Positions 1 through 14,154 are shown, counted from the stretch's first letter. The stretch is DNA of 64,000 nucleotides from Neolentinus lepideus HHB14362 ss-1 (GCA_001632425.1 KV425580.1:292713-356712); one strand, 5' to 3'. The notes: generated from the sequence alone by a model not told the origin. Numbers and translations: made by a program.

Positions 1-3000
1 GTAACTGACTCCTGATCTTTGCCTATGGCAGCCATGCGAATGGCCAATGTTCGAAGAGCGACGGTGTCTGACGAATCGCTGGGCGAGTATTCGAAGCCCA
101 GTCGCTTGACGATTGGCAAGAAGAGTTGCTGGATCACAGCTGAGACACATCTCATTTCGATATTCCCGGTAACAAGGACGTACCCGACCGAACTCCCCTA
201 ACTTGTCTCTGATTTCAGTATGTTCGAACCAGACTCCCCGCAGGTTCGCCAGATTGTCAGCTATACTGTCACGAACGAGGACTAGCACCCCAGTGTTAGT
301 ATTCAGTATTCCCACCCAACAGACATATTATATGTCGACCAAATACTCACACTCCTTCTCGTTTTTCAAGATCTCCATGAGCGTGAGGGCGCTGCTAATC
401 TTGGTGAACCCCGCCGTCGAAAGTGCCATGGTATCGTACACCAGACCCAGCCGATCGCTCAAAGAAAAGACAGAGTTTTCTTTGGCTGCCTCTGACGCTA
501 TTTTGGCCAGACGTTCAGGCTTGTACAGAACTCGGTCTATCGGTAACTTAGTTGAGGCAGTAACAGACGCTGCTAAATGAAGGTTGGAACTTACAGACAC
601 CAGTGGTGTTCGCGTTTAATTTGAACGGCTTGCTAGTGTCCAGAGGGATAGTCTTTTCGCGCTCCTCCAAGACTGTATCTCTGTCGATCACGGCCTGGCC
701 TTGCTGGTTAACGGAAAGAATTTGGAGTGGAACAGTCCTGTACCACGTCAGATGGAACTGACTGAATAAGGGGAGTTCTATACATACCATATCGTCTCAT
801 TGTCTTTGGGCTCTGCTGGGCCGCTGGATAGAAAGCGATCTTGACGCACAGTAATAACTTTGTCAGATTCTGTCACAGTTATCACAGGGAAGCCCATCTG
901 GTTACATAAATCAGGACTAAGCCACACTATAATCAGTAGGCATTCTACCTTCGACACCCAATTGTCCATGACTTTCGGGACATCCACACCTGATTGACAT
1001 CAGACTAACAATTCGACGATGTCAAGCCCGGCACCTTACCAGTGGATTCAGCAACTCCGTCCCATAGATCTCTGGTGACACTGTTCGCATACAAATGCTT
1101 CTTGAGATAGATAGAAACGCCCTTCAGGAAGCGGTCTTCGCCAACATAGCTGGCAAGCATGCGAAGAACTGACCCATACGACTAAGGGAAAAGCACTGTG
1201 CTCCAACGAACTACGTACCTGATGCAGCCTTTGAGTACGAGAGTGAGTCGAAAATCTGTCGAATATGAGCAGCGATTAGCTACGGATTAGACAACAGACA
1301 TTGTTATGAAGCACACCTGATTAATCTTGTTCGCATCAGGACATTCGACTTCGATGGGGTGAGAAGATAGCTGAGCGTCTTGATTCAAAGCTCTGACAAG
1401 GTGCATGTTGATGAAACGAGATTCCATCTTCCATTCTGGCCAAATTCTGGAAGAATATTAACATCTAACATTTTATGCGTGTCTTTCGTAGACGCACTTG
1501 TCTAAGATTAAAAATTTAGTTACGATTCATGTAAATGGTACCGACGACACTTACTCGGGATAATGACCTCGCCCATCTTATACATCGATTGAGCGTCTGC
1601 GGAGGAATACCAATAAAACGAAACCTACCAAAGTAGCAAAACCTTCGTTGAGGTACAAATTATCCCACCACGACATCGTAGTGATATTCCCGAACCTGTA
1701 AGTCGTTGAGTCAGCGCGCCGATTAGTGTAAAACGACAGGTACACACCACATGTGTGCAACCTCGTGACATTGGGTGTCGGCGACATTCATCTTGCCACG
1801 CAGCTCAGCCTTCTCTGGGTCAACCAAGAATGCCGAAGTTCTGCCCGTAATCAAACCCTTTTAATGACATTAGAAATGGCATGTAGGTGCCGAATTATTA
1901 GTCCTACCCAGTTCTCCATGGCACCTATTGCAAGTTAGTGAGCTCAGCACAAAAGTGATATAATGAGAACCCTTACCGGCATCGAAGTCACTGGCCTACA
2001 GACATTTGTTAGTCCCTATCATCAATTTGACTGCACGCTGTAGTGCACTGTACATACCACCAAGGTGTCCAGTTTCGGCAGAGGGTACTCCACCTCAAAC
2101 ACCTGTTCGTACAAAGGTAGTGACTTCTTCTTGACGTCCAAAGCAAACTGTGCTTGATGGATATGGTCCTTTGTGGCTGCGAGGCGCTGAATTCTTCAGA
2201 AGCTAAATTGAAGCTGATATCACGTACCGTAAATGCGAAGAGGGCGCTTCTTGCCACTTAGAGGGCTGATGTACGAGTCCTCTAGATACTTGAAGTGTCC
2301 ATTAGCCCAGGCTACAATGTACGTAGACATCTGCATGTGAACCTGTTAGTCACAACTCTCTTTCCATTCGTCATGAGCATAGGTGACGAACAGGAGGAGT
2401 AGTCTCGAAACGAGTGATCTTCCATTTGTCCGAAGACTGGTCACCAATTGTCAAGCCTGCAAGGAACTTCGCCAGATCGGGCGTGTCTCTCAAGGAGCTC
2501 GAGCTGACACCAGGGACATAGACTTCCTCGAAGATGGCAGGCATGTTGCTTAAGTTGGTGGTATCCTCCCGGGAGATCATGGTCATGGCGAAAGTAGCTT
2601 TCAGCAGGGGCTCATCCCAGCACGGGAAAGCCTTCCGAGCAGCAGTTGGCTAGGGATAGATGGATTGCTTCGTTTAGGAAAACGAACTATTCTGAAGGGG
2701 GAACAAGTACCTCAAATTGCGTCAAACCATAGTATTTGGTCTCGCCCTCATCAGTCCATTTTGACCTGTAGTAACCTGCCATGCTTCCATCGAGCTCGCC
2801 GGTGAAACCAATCCGCAGCCGAGCCTTAGAGGCTGCTGGTAGAGCAGAACCAAACTTGATAGAGACACGTTCGCTGGTGGTATCCACTTCCGAGGAAGAT
2901 TGGATCTGCTCCGTTTTCAATGCCTCAGAGTACACTGACGCCTCTCCCAGCTTGAGGTGGGCCGTGTTCAACACAATAACCGAGGTCTCCTTCACAACAT

Positions 3001-3204
3001 CCAGACTAAGAAACACAAACGCAGATGTAACTCCGTTTGCACGAGATGACATAACACAACATACTCAACAGACACAAAACCATCGAATGCGAGCTTCTCG
3101 AGGTCTGTCCTAATAGTCACATCATAATGCTTCGGCTTCACGTTCGTCGGGAGACGGTAGTCTTCCGCATTGGCAGCAGACTTGGTGGCTACACCCGCAG
3201 ACAT
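1..3204 (-). CDS. M1 family zinc aminopeptidase (partial, 3' end beyond the window)
   Basis: Aminopeptidase of the puromycin-sensitive/Ape2-Aap1 group, which removes N-terminal residues from peptides. The exons read on the minus strand give an N-terminal domain beginning MSAGVATKSAANAEDYRLP, the substrate-binding GAMENW motif near 1908-1930, and the zinc site HEVAHMW near 1745-1775. That site is split from FGNITTMSWWDNLYLNEGFA by a short intron; together they supply HExxH and the downstream Glu. The ERAP-like helical C-terminal domain runs through 100-800 and is cut by the left edge. Many introns of about 50-60 nt interrupt the gene. The ATG at 3204 was chosen because homologues start near it, but the frame stays open upstream to 3558 and includes an ATG at 3450 followed by a basic, Ser/Arg-rich stretch. 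Family assignment is secure; exon borders are approximate. Confidence 0.93.
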
Positions 3205-3558
3205 TGCGGTATGTGTAAAACACGGCCGTGAAGGTGCGATCCTAGGATTTGGGAGTGGCTTTAGACGGCGGTGTGGGTTATATGGAGTGCGTGAGCACGC
3301 GTAATCGATAGATGGGCGTCCACGATAGTACGATGGAAGGCACAGTGACCTGGTGCTGATGGTGGCACCAGCTGTTACGCATGGCCGTAAGGAAGAGAAC
3401 CAGTTCTGTGATCGCAGCGAGCTTGTGAGAGGAAAAGCAGACCGGATCATACCAAAGCCATATACATACGCCCTCGATAAACCTGTATTAGGGTGTCGTG
3501 GACGATGAGCGTAAAGGCGGAGTGCCCGACAGGTGTCGACGAAAATTCGGACAGCCAA
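3205..3558 (-). other. In-frame 5' extension of the aminopeptidase gene, possible targeting leader
   Basis: The frame of exon 1 is open for 118 codons upstream of the chosen ATG. An alternative ATG at 3450 begins MIRSAFPLTSSLRSQNWF, which is rich in Arg, Ser and hydrophobic residues and has almost no acidic residues, as in a mitochondrial presequence. Whether transcripts reach this ATG is unknown. Downstream, 3559-3764 holds only the short spacer before the next gene. Confidence 0.4.
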
Positions 3559-3764
3559 GCACAGTTGACCCTTAGCATCATCTCACTTTCAATGTATAAA
3601 TTACGCACAGTCCTGGAACATTTGCAACGCAGGATCAATATATGATGACTACGGGAACATGATTTCCAGATTCACTGTACATGCACTACGAACACAACAG
3701 AACGCGTACATCCAAGAGGACACATACGCCTAGAACGGCTTGTATGCCTGCAGGACGCGTACAC

Positions 3765-6026
3765 TCAGAAATCATATCTCTCACCAACATCCATGTCACC
3801 TCCCAACCAGCCTAGGTCCGGCGACATGGGCCTCCACTCGCTTACTTCCTCCGCGGCCCCATCTGGCGGGTAGCTCTGTCCAGGGTCATCACCGTCCTGA
3901 TCTTCAAGGGGTTCGACCAGCAGTGCAGCTAACCGGTCCATATCGATCCTCTTGGTACCTCCTTCCTCCTTGCGACGTTTCTTGGGAACAACCTCTTGGC
4001 TCTCACGTTCCGACTGTTCATCATCCTCCGAGATGTCCATCATCTTCTTCGCGACCTCAACTTCGGAGTCAGTCCTCATAAAGCTCTCCAGTTCACCGTC
4101 CTCGAACAGTTCCTCGTCTCTGACTTGTTCCTCACCTCCGCGTTCCATGGCCAAAATCTGCAACCGTGTGGGCGGCGCGCTCAGTGATGCAACATGAGCT
4201 GTCAAAAGATGTGCCGGCGAGAACAGATCCGGACTACCCGGGACTGCATGAGGGACCGCGGCTGGCTTGGTCTCAGGCGGACGTGGACCCGACGGTAAAG
4301 CCGACGAGAGCGGGCTGAGCAAATACTGCGAGGCTTGGGTCAACTTCCGATTTCCCCGTTTCCTCTTTCTCGACGTCGTGGCAGTGTCCAACGAACTCAG
4401 CGACCGTGCGCTGCCCTCGCTCCCAGTAGAATTCGTAAACGTGCTCCCGACAGACTCGTCGCCACTATAGCACCCACCATCGTCGTCGTCATTTTCCTCG
4501 AGATCAAGCACGGGTCTTTCATGGCTCTTCACCTCTTTTCTCCATATGTCTTCCCAGAACGACAAAACATCTTTCAGGCCCTGAACCACAACAGTAGCTT
4601 TGGGAACCTTACTTCTTCCGTCGCCCGCACCCTTTGTTTTCTTTTTTTCGTGCTTGGTGAGCCATGGTACATTCTCCACACCAACTAAGACTGCCTCTGA
4701 AATTAACTTGTATCGGTGCATCACCGCGGCCTTGCCCGCTCCAATCCGGTTGCCAAGCCTATCAGCGAGAATGGAATGCTGAGGGAGCGGGCGCCGCAGC
4801 TCCGCCTCGATAGAAAGAATTAGTGCAGCCACGGCTGCTGGGGGATTGGGTAACGATGTCAAGGACGATAGAGTCGTGGGAAGAGAAGAAGACAACGAAA
4901 GGGTATTGACAGAAGAGGGGTATACGAGGGAGCATACCGAGGCTGCCGTTCTAACGATGCCGGCTAGATTAGGAATTAGAGGGGCAATAGAGTCGATGAT
5001 ATTAGACGGGAGAGGATTAGCTGTCTTGTCGATCGATGGAGATGCTGAGTCTGGCGGATGTTGCAACAAAGATAAAAGATGATTTTGGAGGACAGGAAGA
5101 TAATGCGTTGGGTCAGATGGAGTGATGGTGATGTTCAAGGTCCGAGAGATATATACAAAGGAGCGAGCCACGGAGATATGTGGCTCAGTGATAAGATACT
5201 GTTAAAAGAACGGATCAGCAACTGTTCTGCACTCACAGAACTATCACTGCAGCAGGCGATATCCTAGACGAACGACAGACCGTGCATGCACCGGGACCTC
5301 ACATAACGTCTTCCCAGTCCAATTTAAACTCGTCAGCAGACGATCTCGGATCCAGGATAGGTCCATTCATGAGAACTAATCAAGACGGTACGTCGTCTAT
5401 CATCATAGTTCCTTGATAAGAAACAAAGGCAGGTAAATAACTGAGAACGTCTAGGGCCATCGCCAGGTGCAATGAAACAGACGCAATACTCACAGCAATG
5501 TCACGTAACGAATCAGCTTTGTTTGCTTCTCGTAAAGCAATAGCTAAAGCAGCCCCAGCGATGCACTTGGCCTTGTGACCCCAGCGAAATTTCGGCGTCT
5601 TTCCTCTGACTTGGTCGAATAAAGTGAGGGCACGCGGAACCAAGCCCAGATGACCCAAAGAAGCTGCAAGAGAATGCACGAACTTCTGCATAGCAACCTG
5701 CGAGAATTGAAGTCCTATTAGATACGCAGACACTCGGGGCGGACCAAGGACGAGAAACGCACCAGGTTCCGGTTCTCTCGTACTTCCTTTGTATTACCGG
5801 CTAGGTTCCAACCGTTCTTGCTCCGAATAGACCTGAGAGAGCTGGTGTTAACGTCGGACAAGGGGAATTCACGCGTCGAATCGCCATGCGGGGCGAAATC
5901 AAGATAGGATGTCAGAACAGACTGGCTTGGGTCTTCGAGTGTTCCGCAAGCTATGCAGATGTTCGAGCCAACCTCGGCGTTGAAAATCGTCTGAGCACCG
6001 CATGCCTTGCAGTGACCAGTCGCCAT
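3765..6026 (-). CDS. TFIIB/BRF-like transcription factor (zinc ribbon plus cyclin folds)
   Basis: Probable general transcription factor of the TFIIB superfamily. The protein starts MATGHCKACGAQTIFNAEVG and carries a zinc ribbon of the form C-x2-C-x14-C-x2-C within the first 27 residues. Helical segments resembling two cyclin repeats follow: one after an intron at about 5720-5785, containing GHKAKCIAGAALAIALRE, and a second beginning PHISVARSFVYISRTL just after an intron near 5200. The last large exon ends in a long acidic, Ser-rich and Lys-rich tail of about 250 residues, more like BRF1 than TFIIB. The ribbon and repeats are divergent, so it could be BRF1, a BRF2/Rrn7-like member, or a lineage-specific paralogue. 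The start is fixed by the zinc ribbon; an intron near 5470-5520 is uncertain. Confidence 0.72.
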
Positions 6027-6703
6027 GTCTAGAGCACGGTCATCGCGACAGTGAGTGAATGAGACGACAGGTCCGCGCGGTTGATGCTATGTAAGGCGCC
6101 ACATGCGTGGGAACATCTCTCAGCACCCCGACCACCAAGCTTCCAAGTCCCAAGTTCCAGCGCCATTTACTGGACCCTCCCACACAAATATCGAATACTG
6201 CACGGATGATCTGTTTCGGTCCTGCTCGTTTGCTTCATATTTGTGTTTTCGTCGCACCGCAAGCACTCCTGTGCAGCATCAGCGCAATAAAGCGCCACAG
6301 GCAAGCCGGAATCGCGCCCATCGATGGGATTCTAGACCCTGCGTACACGTTGGAAGTCATCAGGTCTATTAGAGCCTATCGTGACCTGGGATGCTGTTAT
6401 CCTCCGAATCCTCGAAGACCATTCTATATGACTGCCTGGACAGGCAAGCTAGAACGCTATAGATAGATGCTCCTCCCAAACGTGGACCTTGATTTCAAGG
6501 CAGGACGGTCCAGATATGGGGCGTATGAGTCGTTAACTGGATCCTGTCCAAACACGCCGCGCGCCCTTTGGTATTGAGTTTTGTCCTAAACTGCCCTGAG
6601 AACAACAGCCTTCCCTCCGTTGTATTCCTTTATAAAGGCGCTCGCCAGGTATTCGCCTCATATCCCACTTATACTGCTCGCTCTACGCAGATTAGGCCTT
6701 CGA
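6027..6703. promoter_or_regulatory. Divergent intergenic region with a TATA-like box
   Basis: Spacer between the divergent TFIIB-like and trehalose phosphorylase genes. A TATAAAG sequence lies at 6631-6637, about 70 bp upstream of the trehalose phosphorylase ATG, in a position suitable for a core promoter. No other clear element or gene was seen. Confidence 0.45.
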
Positions 6704-9549
6704 ATGTCTCCTACAGCTCCTCAATTTTTCCAGTCGAAGCACCCTGATGCGGTCAGGCGCAGGCTTTCGAGTGTTGTGACCAGGAGGCCGAGTGTCCCCA
6801 CCTTCTCCAGCCTACAGGTAAATCGAGGATGCCATCATTCGTCGGACGTCCCCTCCATAACAACTTCATTAGGCTATGTGGGCTGGTGTCGCAGGAGGGG
6901 TCGTGAACAACAACACCGGTTTTGAGGTCGCCATTTCAATTCACGACTCGGTCTACGCTACCGACTACTCTTCGACGATCATCCCCTACTCACCCAATGA
7001 TGACAACTCAGATAAGATCGAGGAGAAGATCCTACAAATATTGAGGAAGTTCTCCGCTGATCACCTATGCAAGTTCCTGGGCGCGGGTGTAACCTTATCT
7101 CTGTTGAAGGAGGTACGCCCGCATCTACCTGGTTGACTAGCCAATCTTGTAACCCCATAACTAGGCGCCCAACCTCTGTACTCGTCTCTGGTTGGCCCTT
7201 GACATAGTTCCGATCGTGTTCAATATCAAGCCTTACCACACCGACTCCTTGACCCGGCCGAACATCAAGCACCGTATCTATTCTCAGTCGGGCTCTTTCG
7301 CACCCTCTGGCGCCGAGACTCCCTTTCTCTACGTCGATACAACCCCTTTCAAGACCCTCGCACCGGGTGCAGCTTCTCTGCAGGTTCCAGGTAATGCCAA
7401 AGGTCTTCCCATACCCCGCACTATGGACGAGCAGGCCGATTCCGCCGCCCGCAAGTGTATTATGTACTTCGGTCCGGGCAACAATCCCAGGTTGAGCATC
7501 GGCCCTCGCAACCAAGTCTTGGTCGACTCTGCTGGCAAGATTCACCTACTCGATGACCTCGACGAGTACAGGAAGACTGTCAGCACGGGCACTTGGAGTG
7601 CTGTGAACAAGCTCGCCGACGAGCTTCGCGAGAAGAAAATCAAGATCGGCTTCTTCTCCAGTACTCCCCAGGGCGGTGAGTACCCTATCTTGCTCTGGTC
7701 GGCATGTTCTTGCGGCGATTGATCGGGCGTTTTCATTTTTTGCTCGTGACTTAATTTTGACCAGGTGGTGTCGCTCTCGTGAGTACATTATGTCTGATAT
7801 TAAGGAAATCGGCATGTGCTGACGGGGTCCACACTAGATGCGGCACGCGCTAATCAGGTTCCTGACCCTGCTTGACGTTGATGCTTCCTGGTAAGTGTTC
7901 TACCCCGCACTTTTCGATTCCTGGCCCCATTCCCGCACTTCTCTGTTCATTCCGTGCCTCATGCTTGGCTCGGCTTCACACCTCTCCCGGTTCTTGCTGT
8001 AAACACGATCCGGATGCTTTATTGTGAACATGGAAGTTCGTACGTTTTTCATGCGTTTGCCTATCTAGGTATGTCCCCAACCCTTCACCGTCCGTCTTCC
8101 GGACGACGAAGAACAATCACAACATCTTGCAGGGCGTCGCTGCCCCAACTCTGCGTTTGACGCAAGAGCAGAAGGACAACTTTGATGCGTGGATCCAGAA
8201 GAACGGGTTGAGATGGACCGCGGAGGGAGGTCCTCTCGCACCAGGTGGTGTCGACATTGCTTTCATTGGTACGCATTCCACAGCGACGAAGAAATTCCGC
8301 GATTCACGCTACTAGCATCCCAGATGACCCGCAGATGCCTGGTTTAATTCCTCTGATCAAACAAGTCCGGCCAGAAATGCCCATTATCTACAGGTCTCAC
8401 ATCGAGATTCGTAGTGACCTGGTGCACATCAAGGGTTCACCTCAGGAAGAAGTATGGAGCTACCTCTGGAAGAACATCCAGTTGGCCGACATGTTCATCA
8501 GTAAGTGTGCCTGTCTCCTACTATGCGGCAAATATTCAGTTTGATCTTAGGCCACCCTGTCAAGAAGTTCGTCCCCAGTGATGTACCGAATGAGAAGCTA
8601 GCTCTACTCGGTGCTGCAACGGACTGGTATGTCGCGTGACTGACGTTGCAGCCGCATACTAATGTACAGGTGTGAAGGCTTGATGGTCTCAACAAGCCTC
8701 TCGACACCTGGGACTCCCAGTACTATATGGGGGAATTCCGCTCGCTCTGTGTCCGTGAGAAGATGCACGAGCTAAAGTGGCCGCAGCGCGAGTACGTTGT
8801 TCAGATTGCGCGGTTCGACCCGTCAAAGGGTATACCGAATGTCATCGACTCGTACGCCAAGTTCCGCAAGTTACTTGCGGAGAAGACAGAGATCCAAGAG
8901 GACCAGATGCCGCAGCTCTTGGTCTGCGGTCACGGCGCTGTCGACGATCCCGATGCCAGCATTATCTACGATCAAGTCACGGGGTTGATCAACTCCCAGT
9001 ATGCTCAGATCTCGCAGGATATAGTGGTCATGAGGCTGCCACCGAGTGATCAATGTAAGCTCTAATTCATGCCAGATATCGCACGTGTTAAGTAATTATT
9101 GGGCAGTGTTGAACGCCTTGATGGACAACGCTAAGATAGCACTCCAGCTCTCCTCGCGCGAAGGCTTCGAAGTCAAGGTCTCCGAGGCCTTGCACACCGG
9201 CAAGCCCGTTGTTGCCGCTCGCACAGGTGGTATCCCCCTGCAGATCGAACACGGCTTGAGCGGGTACCTCGTCGAGGTTGGCGACAACGCTACCGTCGCG
9301 AAGCACCTCTTCGACTTGTACACCGACCATCGGCTGTATGAGCGTATGTCCGAATATGCGCGAACCCATGTCAGTGACGAGGTTGGCACAGTGGGCAATG
9401 CGGCAGCGTGGTTGTACCTGGCGACGATGTATTGCAGCCGTGGGGAGAAGCTCAAGCCCAACGGAGCGTGGTTGAACGATTTGATGAGGAAGGAGACGGG
9501 TGAGCCGTATGGCGCCGATGAGCCCAAATTGCCGCGTGTTGTGAATTGA
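6704..9549 (+). CDS. Trehalose phosphorylase, retaining (GT4 family, EC 2.4.1.231)
   Basis: Cytosolic enzyme that reversibly converts trehalose plus phosphate into alpha-glucose 1-phosphate and glucose; in mushrooms it is part of trehalose mobilisation. Joining about ten exons gives a protein collinear from end to end with the Grifola/Pleurotus enzyme: an N-terminal MWAGVAGGVVNNNTGFEVA segment, KIKIGFFSSTPQGGGVAL, GGPLAPGGVDIAFIDDPQ, YRSHIEIRSDLVH, QIARFDPSKGIPNVIDSY, LLVCGHGAVDDPDASI, and the GT4 nucleotide/phosphate site SSREGFEVKVSEALHTGKPV. The reading frame is intact to the TGA at 9547-9549. The ATG at 6704 (MSPTAPQFFQSKHPDAV) fits the family N-terminus; an in-frame upstream start codon at 6620 does not. 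A 14-nt microexon (7765-7778) is needed to encode part of the GGVAL motif. The intron near 8630-8677 probably uses the distal acceptor GTGAAG. Confidence 0.96.
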
Positions 9550-10405
9550 GAGTGGATTGTCGTTCGCATTTCCCGCATAGTGTACAACACACAATCTAGA
9601 GAGATCTAGAGTTCGTGTATTTCCGCTTTCGCTCACGTCGTGGATTGCTGTCGTGCTGTAGAAAATCGTTGTTTTGTGATGTTGTTTTGTATTGTAGAAA
9701 ATAAATACCTCTTCATTCGCTTGTCTGACTTCGCAGCTTTACAACTTTCTGCCTATGGTGCAGTTCACTTACATACTGGAGGAGAGTTCGGAATTGTCCG
9801 ATGTTTGGCATTTCGGACAAGTTCACTCTTGCTAGAAAACAAGAAGCTCTATCACTTTCTTCGCGCGCGCATTGACCTGCACTACCAAGATACTGGATCT
9901 GTATGTTGGTAATACCGGTCAAAATACGCGCTGACCTGGTGTGCGATATGTTCGACGCCGTCATATATACAGTCAGCCGCGGTCAAGAACTTAACGTATC
10001 AAGCAATAGTCAGACACCCGTTAACGCACTTCCTGTAGCTCAAATAATGCACCTTCCCGCCAAGACAGATCGTTCGCACCTGCAGTAAATTGGCAGCGGC
10101 GCAGCCCTCAAGACGAAGGGGCTCCAGACATACAGTCAGCAATTCCTTGTCGTGGCCGCAAACAGATCCTAACGTACTCTTGTGTAGAATGACCTTATTG
10201 GATCATCGGCAAGGGCGGATCGCGGATCACTGATTGGCTCGAGTGGTTTTGGACTCCCTGCAACGACGACACGACACACTACCAGCAATAAAGAAAGCCA
10301 TATACGCCACTGCTTCGCGAGGTGCAGAGAGCTACAGAGAAGGAAGGACGAGTTATATGAAAGTATAGAGAACGCGAACAAGCGACGTCGTTCCTCCGAA
10401 ACTCA
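9550..10405. other. Intergenic region without a recognisable gene
   Basis: The 3' flank of trehalose phosphorylase. The short reading frames here have no family features. I see no RNA gene or mobile element before the minisatellite that begins near 10406. Confidence 0.5.
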
Positions 10406-10850
10406 GACTATCCGGTCCAAGACACGCCTATGCTCCCCCGGGCTGTAGTTGATGGACGAATCCCAACGCCAACTCCTTCCAACCCAGATTATCCGGTCCA
10501 CGACAGCCTACGCTCCTCCGGGCTATAGTTAGGGGACGACTCCAACACCGATCACATCGAAGCTCAGACTATCTGGTCCAAGACACGCCTATGCTCCCCC
10601 GGCCTGTAGTTGATGGACGAATTCCAACGTCAACGCCTTCCAACCCAGACTATCCAATTCACGACACGCCTACGCTCCCCAGGGCTATAGTTAGTGGACG
10701 AGTTCCAATGCCGACCCCTTCCAACGCCGACTATCCGGTCCACGACACGCCTACGCTCCCCCGGGCTATAGTTAGTGGACAATCTCCAATACCGACCCCT
10801 CTGAAACTCAGACTATCCAGTCCACGACACACCTAAGCTCCTCCGGGCTA
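10406..10850. repeat. 81-bp minisatellite, about 5.5 copies
   Basis: Repeat units begin at 10406, 10487, 10567, 10648, 10729 and 10811, giving periods of 81, 80, 81, 81 and 82 bp. Each begins with a variant of GACTATCCGGTCCACGACA and continues through GCTCCCCCGGGCTATAGTT. In an open frame a unit encodes 27 residues (DYPVHDTPTLPRAIVSG and a Pro/Thr/Ser-rich remainder). Copies 2 and 5 have 1-bp length changes that break the frame. The array may be a decayed coding repeat or a minisatellite whose 81-bp length is a multiple of three by chance. Confidence 0.88.
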
Positions 10851-11092
10851 CTGTTCGTGATCATCTCTTTCTTGTGTGTGTGAATCAGCTTGGATATCTC
10901 TCGCGTGTATGGATAAGTGTACGACTCGGCGACTGTTTCATCTCTCGATATGTATACGATAGACTCAGAATTTTGTATCGACCATTCAGAGTATTGCAAG
11001 TGTATATATAGACATGCTTCTTAGTATGCCTTTGTACGTGTTAGGACAATGACAAATTGTGTCAGTACTTGTATTTCGTTAGTAACGCTGCT

Positions 11093-12768
<1,676 letters not shown>

Positions 12769-13123
12769 CGTGAACGAAATTGTCAGCTCTTCACTGCTGC
12801 CTCCCTACTCTTCGCCCATCGTTTATAAGCACATTGATACATGTGTAGCCGAAAGGTTGCGCAATGTCTCGGCAGACTCTCCCAAATCACTTTGTAATCT
12901 TCTGTCAAATCGTCAATATTCATGGTCCCGGTTCATCGGTGCGGCGAAGACGTGAACGTGAACCACGGGCGTGGGGAACGCGAAAGAGTACTGGACCGAA
13001 AAGGAAGGCACAACCACGTGGACGTCCAGCCAACCAGAGGCGGTCCAAACGAAGTCTCCCGGTAGCGCGACAACCTCCCCCGCTAGCTCTGGTCTCCGTT
13101 TGTCTAGTTTGGTCGCCGCCAAA
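12769..13123. promoter_or_regulatory. Shared intergenic region of two divergent genes
   Basis: These 355 bp separate the start codons of the aldo/keto reductase (minus) and the complex I 24-kDa subunit (plus). The arrangement implies a bidirectional promoter. I see no convincing TATA box or operator. Confidence 0.4.
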
Positions 13124-14154
13124 ATGTTCGCTGCACGGTTACCCAAGCGAGTCCCTCAGGTTGCGCGAGCGGCAGCGATGAGGAGGATATCGAGTACGCC
13201 ATGCAGGAGATCAGATGCGTTATTCGTGGTATGTTGCAATGGCACTACCGGGACGTCATGTATGTTCAAGGATTTGAGAATAGCATCGGGATACACCCTA
13301 CAACAATCCTAAGGTACGCTGAACAATTCGCTTCTGTGACTTGTTCATGTAACCATGAGTGTATACAAAAGATCCCCTTCGAATTCAACTCCGAGAACCT
13401 AAAACGCGCCGAGGAAATCATCTCGCACTACCCTCCCCAATACAAGAAAGCCGCCGTCATCCCACTACTTGACCTCGCCCAGCGGCAGAACAAGGGTTGG
13501 ACAAGCATCGGCGTCATGAACTACATCGCCAAATTTCTTGAGCTTCCGCCCATGCGAGTGTACGAGGTTGCGACGTTCTACACCATGTTTAATCGGTACG
13601 TATCCTCGCTGGCATGACAATATGCATTATTTTTACTGTATTGATATGCTCCACAGGGAACCTATCGGCGCTAACTTCGTTCAGGTCTGCACAACCACCC
13701 CCTGCATGCTCAACGGCGCCTACGACGTTCTCGACGCCGTCTGTTCGCACCTCGGCGGCATCAAACCCGGCGAGACGACCAAGGACGGCAAGTTCACCGT
13801 CATCGAGGTCGAATGCCAGGGTGCTTGCAGCAACGCACCCATGATGGTCGTCGGCGACGACTTCTACGTACGTTTTCCACCTTGCAGTGTCTTGAGATGA
13901 CAATTTATGGAATGGTCGTAGGAGGATTTGACCCCAGCGAGTACAAAGAAGATCCTCGATGCATTTGCAAAGGGCGAGAAGCCCAAACCTGGACCCCAGA
14001 GCGGACGGCAGACGAGCGAGAACTCGGCAGGGCTGACGTCTTTGACGAGCAAGGTGCGCCCCACATTCCGACTGACTTGGTCACGAAGGCTGTGCTTACC
14101 AGATTATGTTAGCCCTACGGCCCTGGAGAGTTCTGTGTAGACGAGTTCCGGTGA
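13124..14154 (+). CDS. NADH:ubiquinone oxidoreductase 24-kDa subunit (NDUFV2/NuoE type)
   Basis: Mitochondrial complex I subunit that carries the N1a [2Fe-2S] cluster in the NADH-binding module. The N-terminus [20 protein letters not shown] is Arg/Ala-rich, as in a mitochondrial presequence. The second exon supplies [10 protein letters not shown], leading into [20 protein letters not shown]. Mature-domain motifs are [30 protein letters not shown], and the cluster ligands as VCTTTPC and, about 40 residues later, [10 protein letters not shown]. The last exon gives [13 protein letters not shown] followed by TGA at 14152-14154. All features expected of a functional subunit are present. The gene converges on the bestrophin-like gene, with about 205 bp between them. 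Confidence 0.95.

Noticed and set aside
6979..7545. A 188-codon minus-strand frame.
   Set aside because: Antisense to conserved trehalose phosphorylase exons and interrupted by its introns.
9088..9636. A 182-codon minus-strand frame.
   Set aside because: It lies antisense to the last exon of trehalose phosphorylase and mirrors its codon bias.
10406..10850. The regular repeats were considered as a CRISPR-like array.
   Set aside because: Whole 81-bp units repeat without unique spacers, and the genome is fungal.
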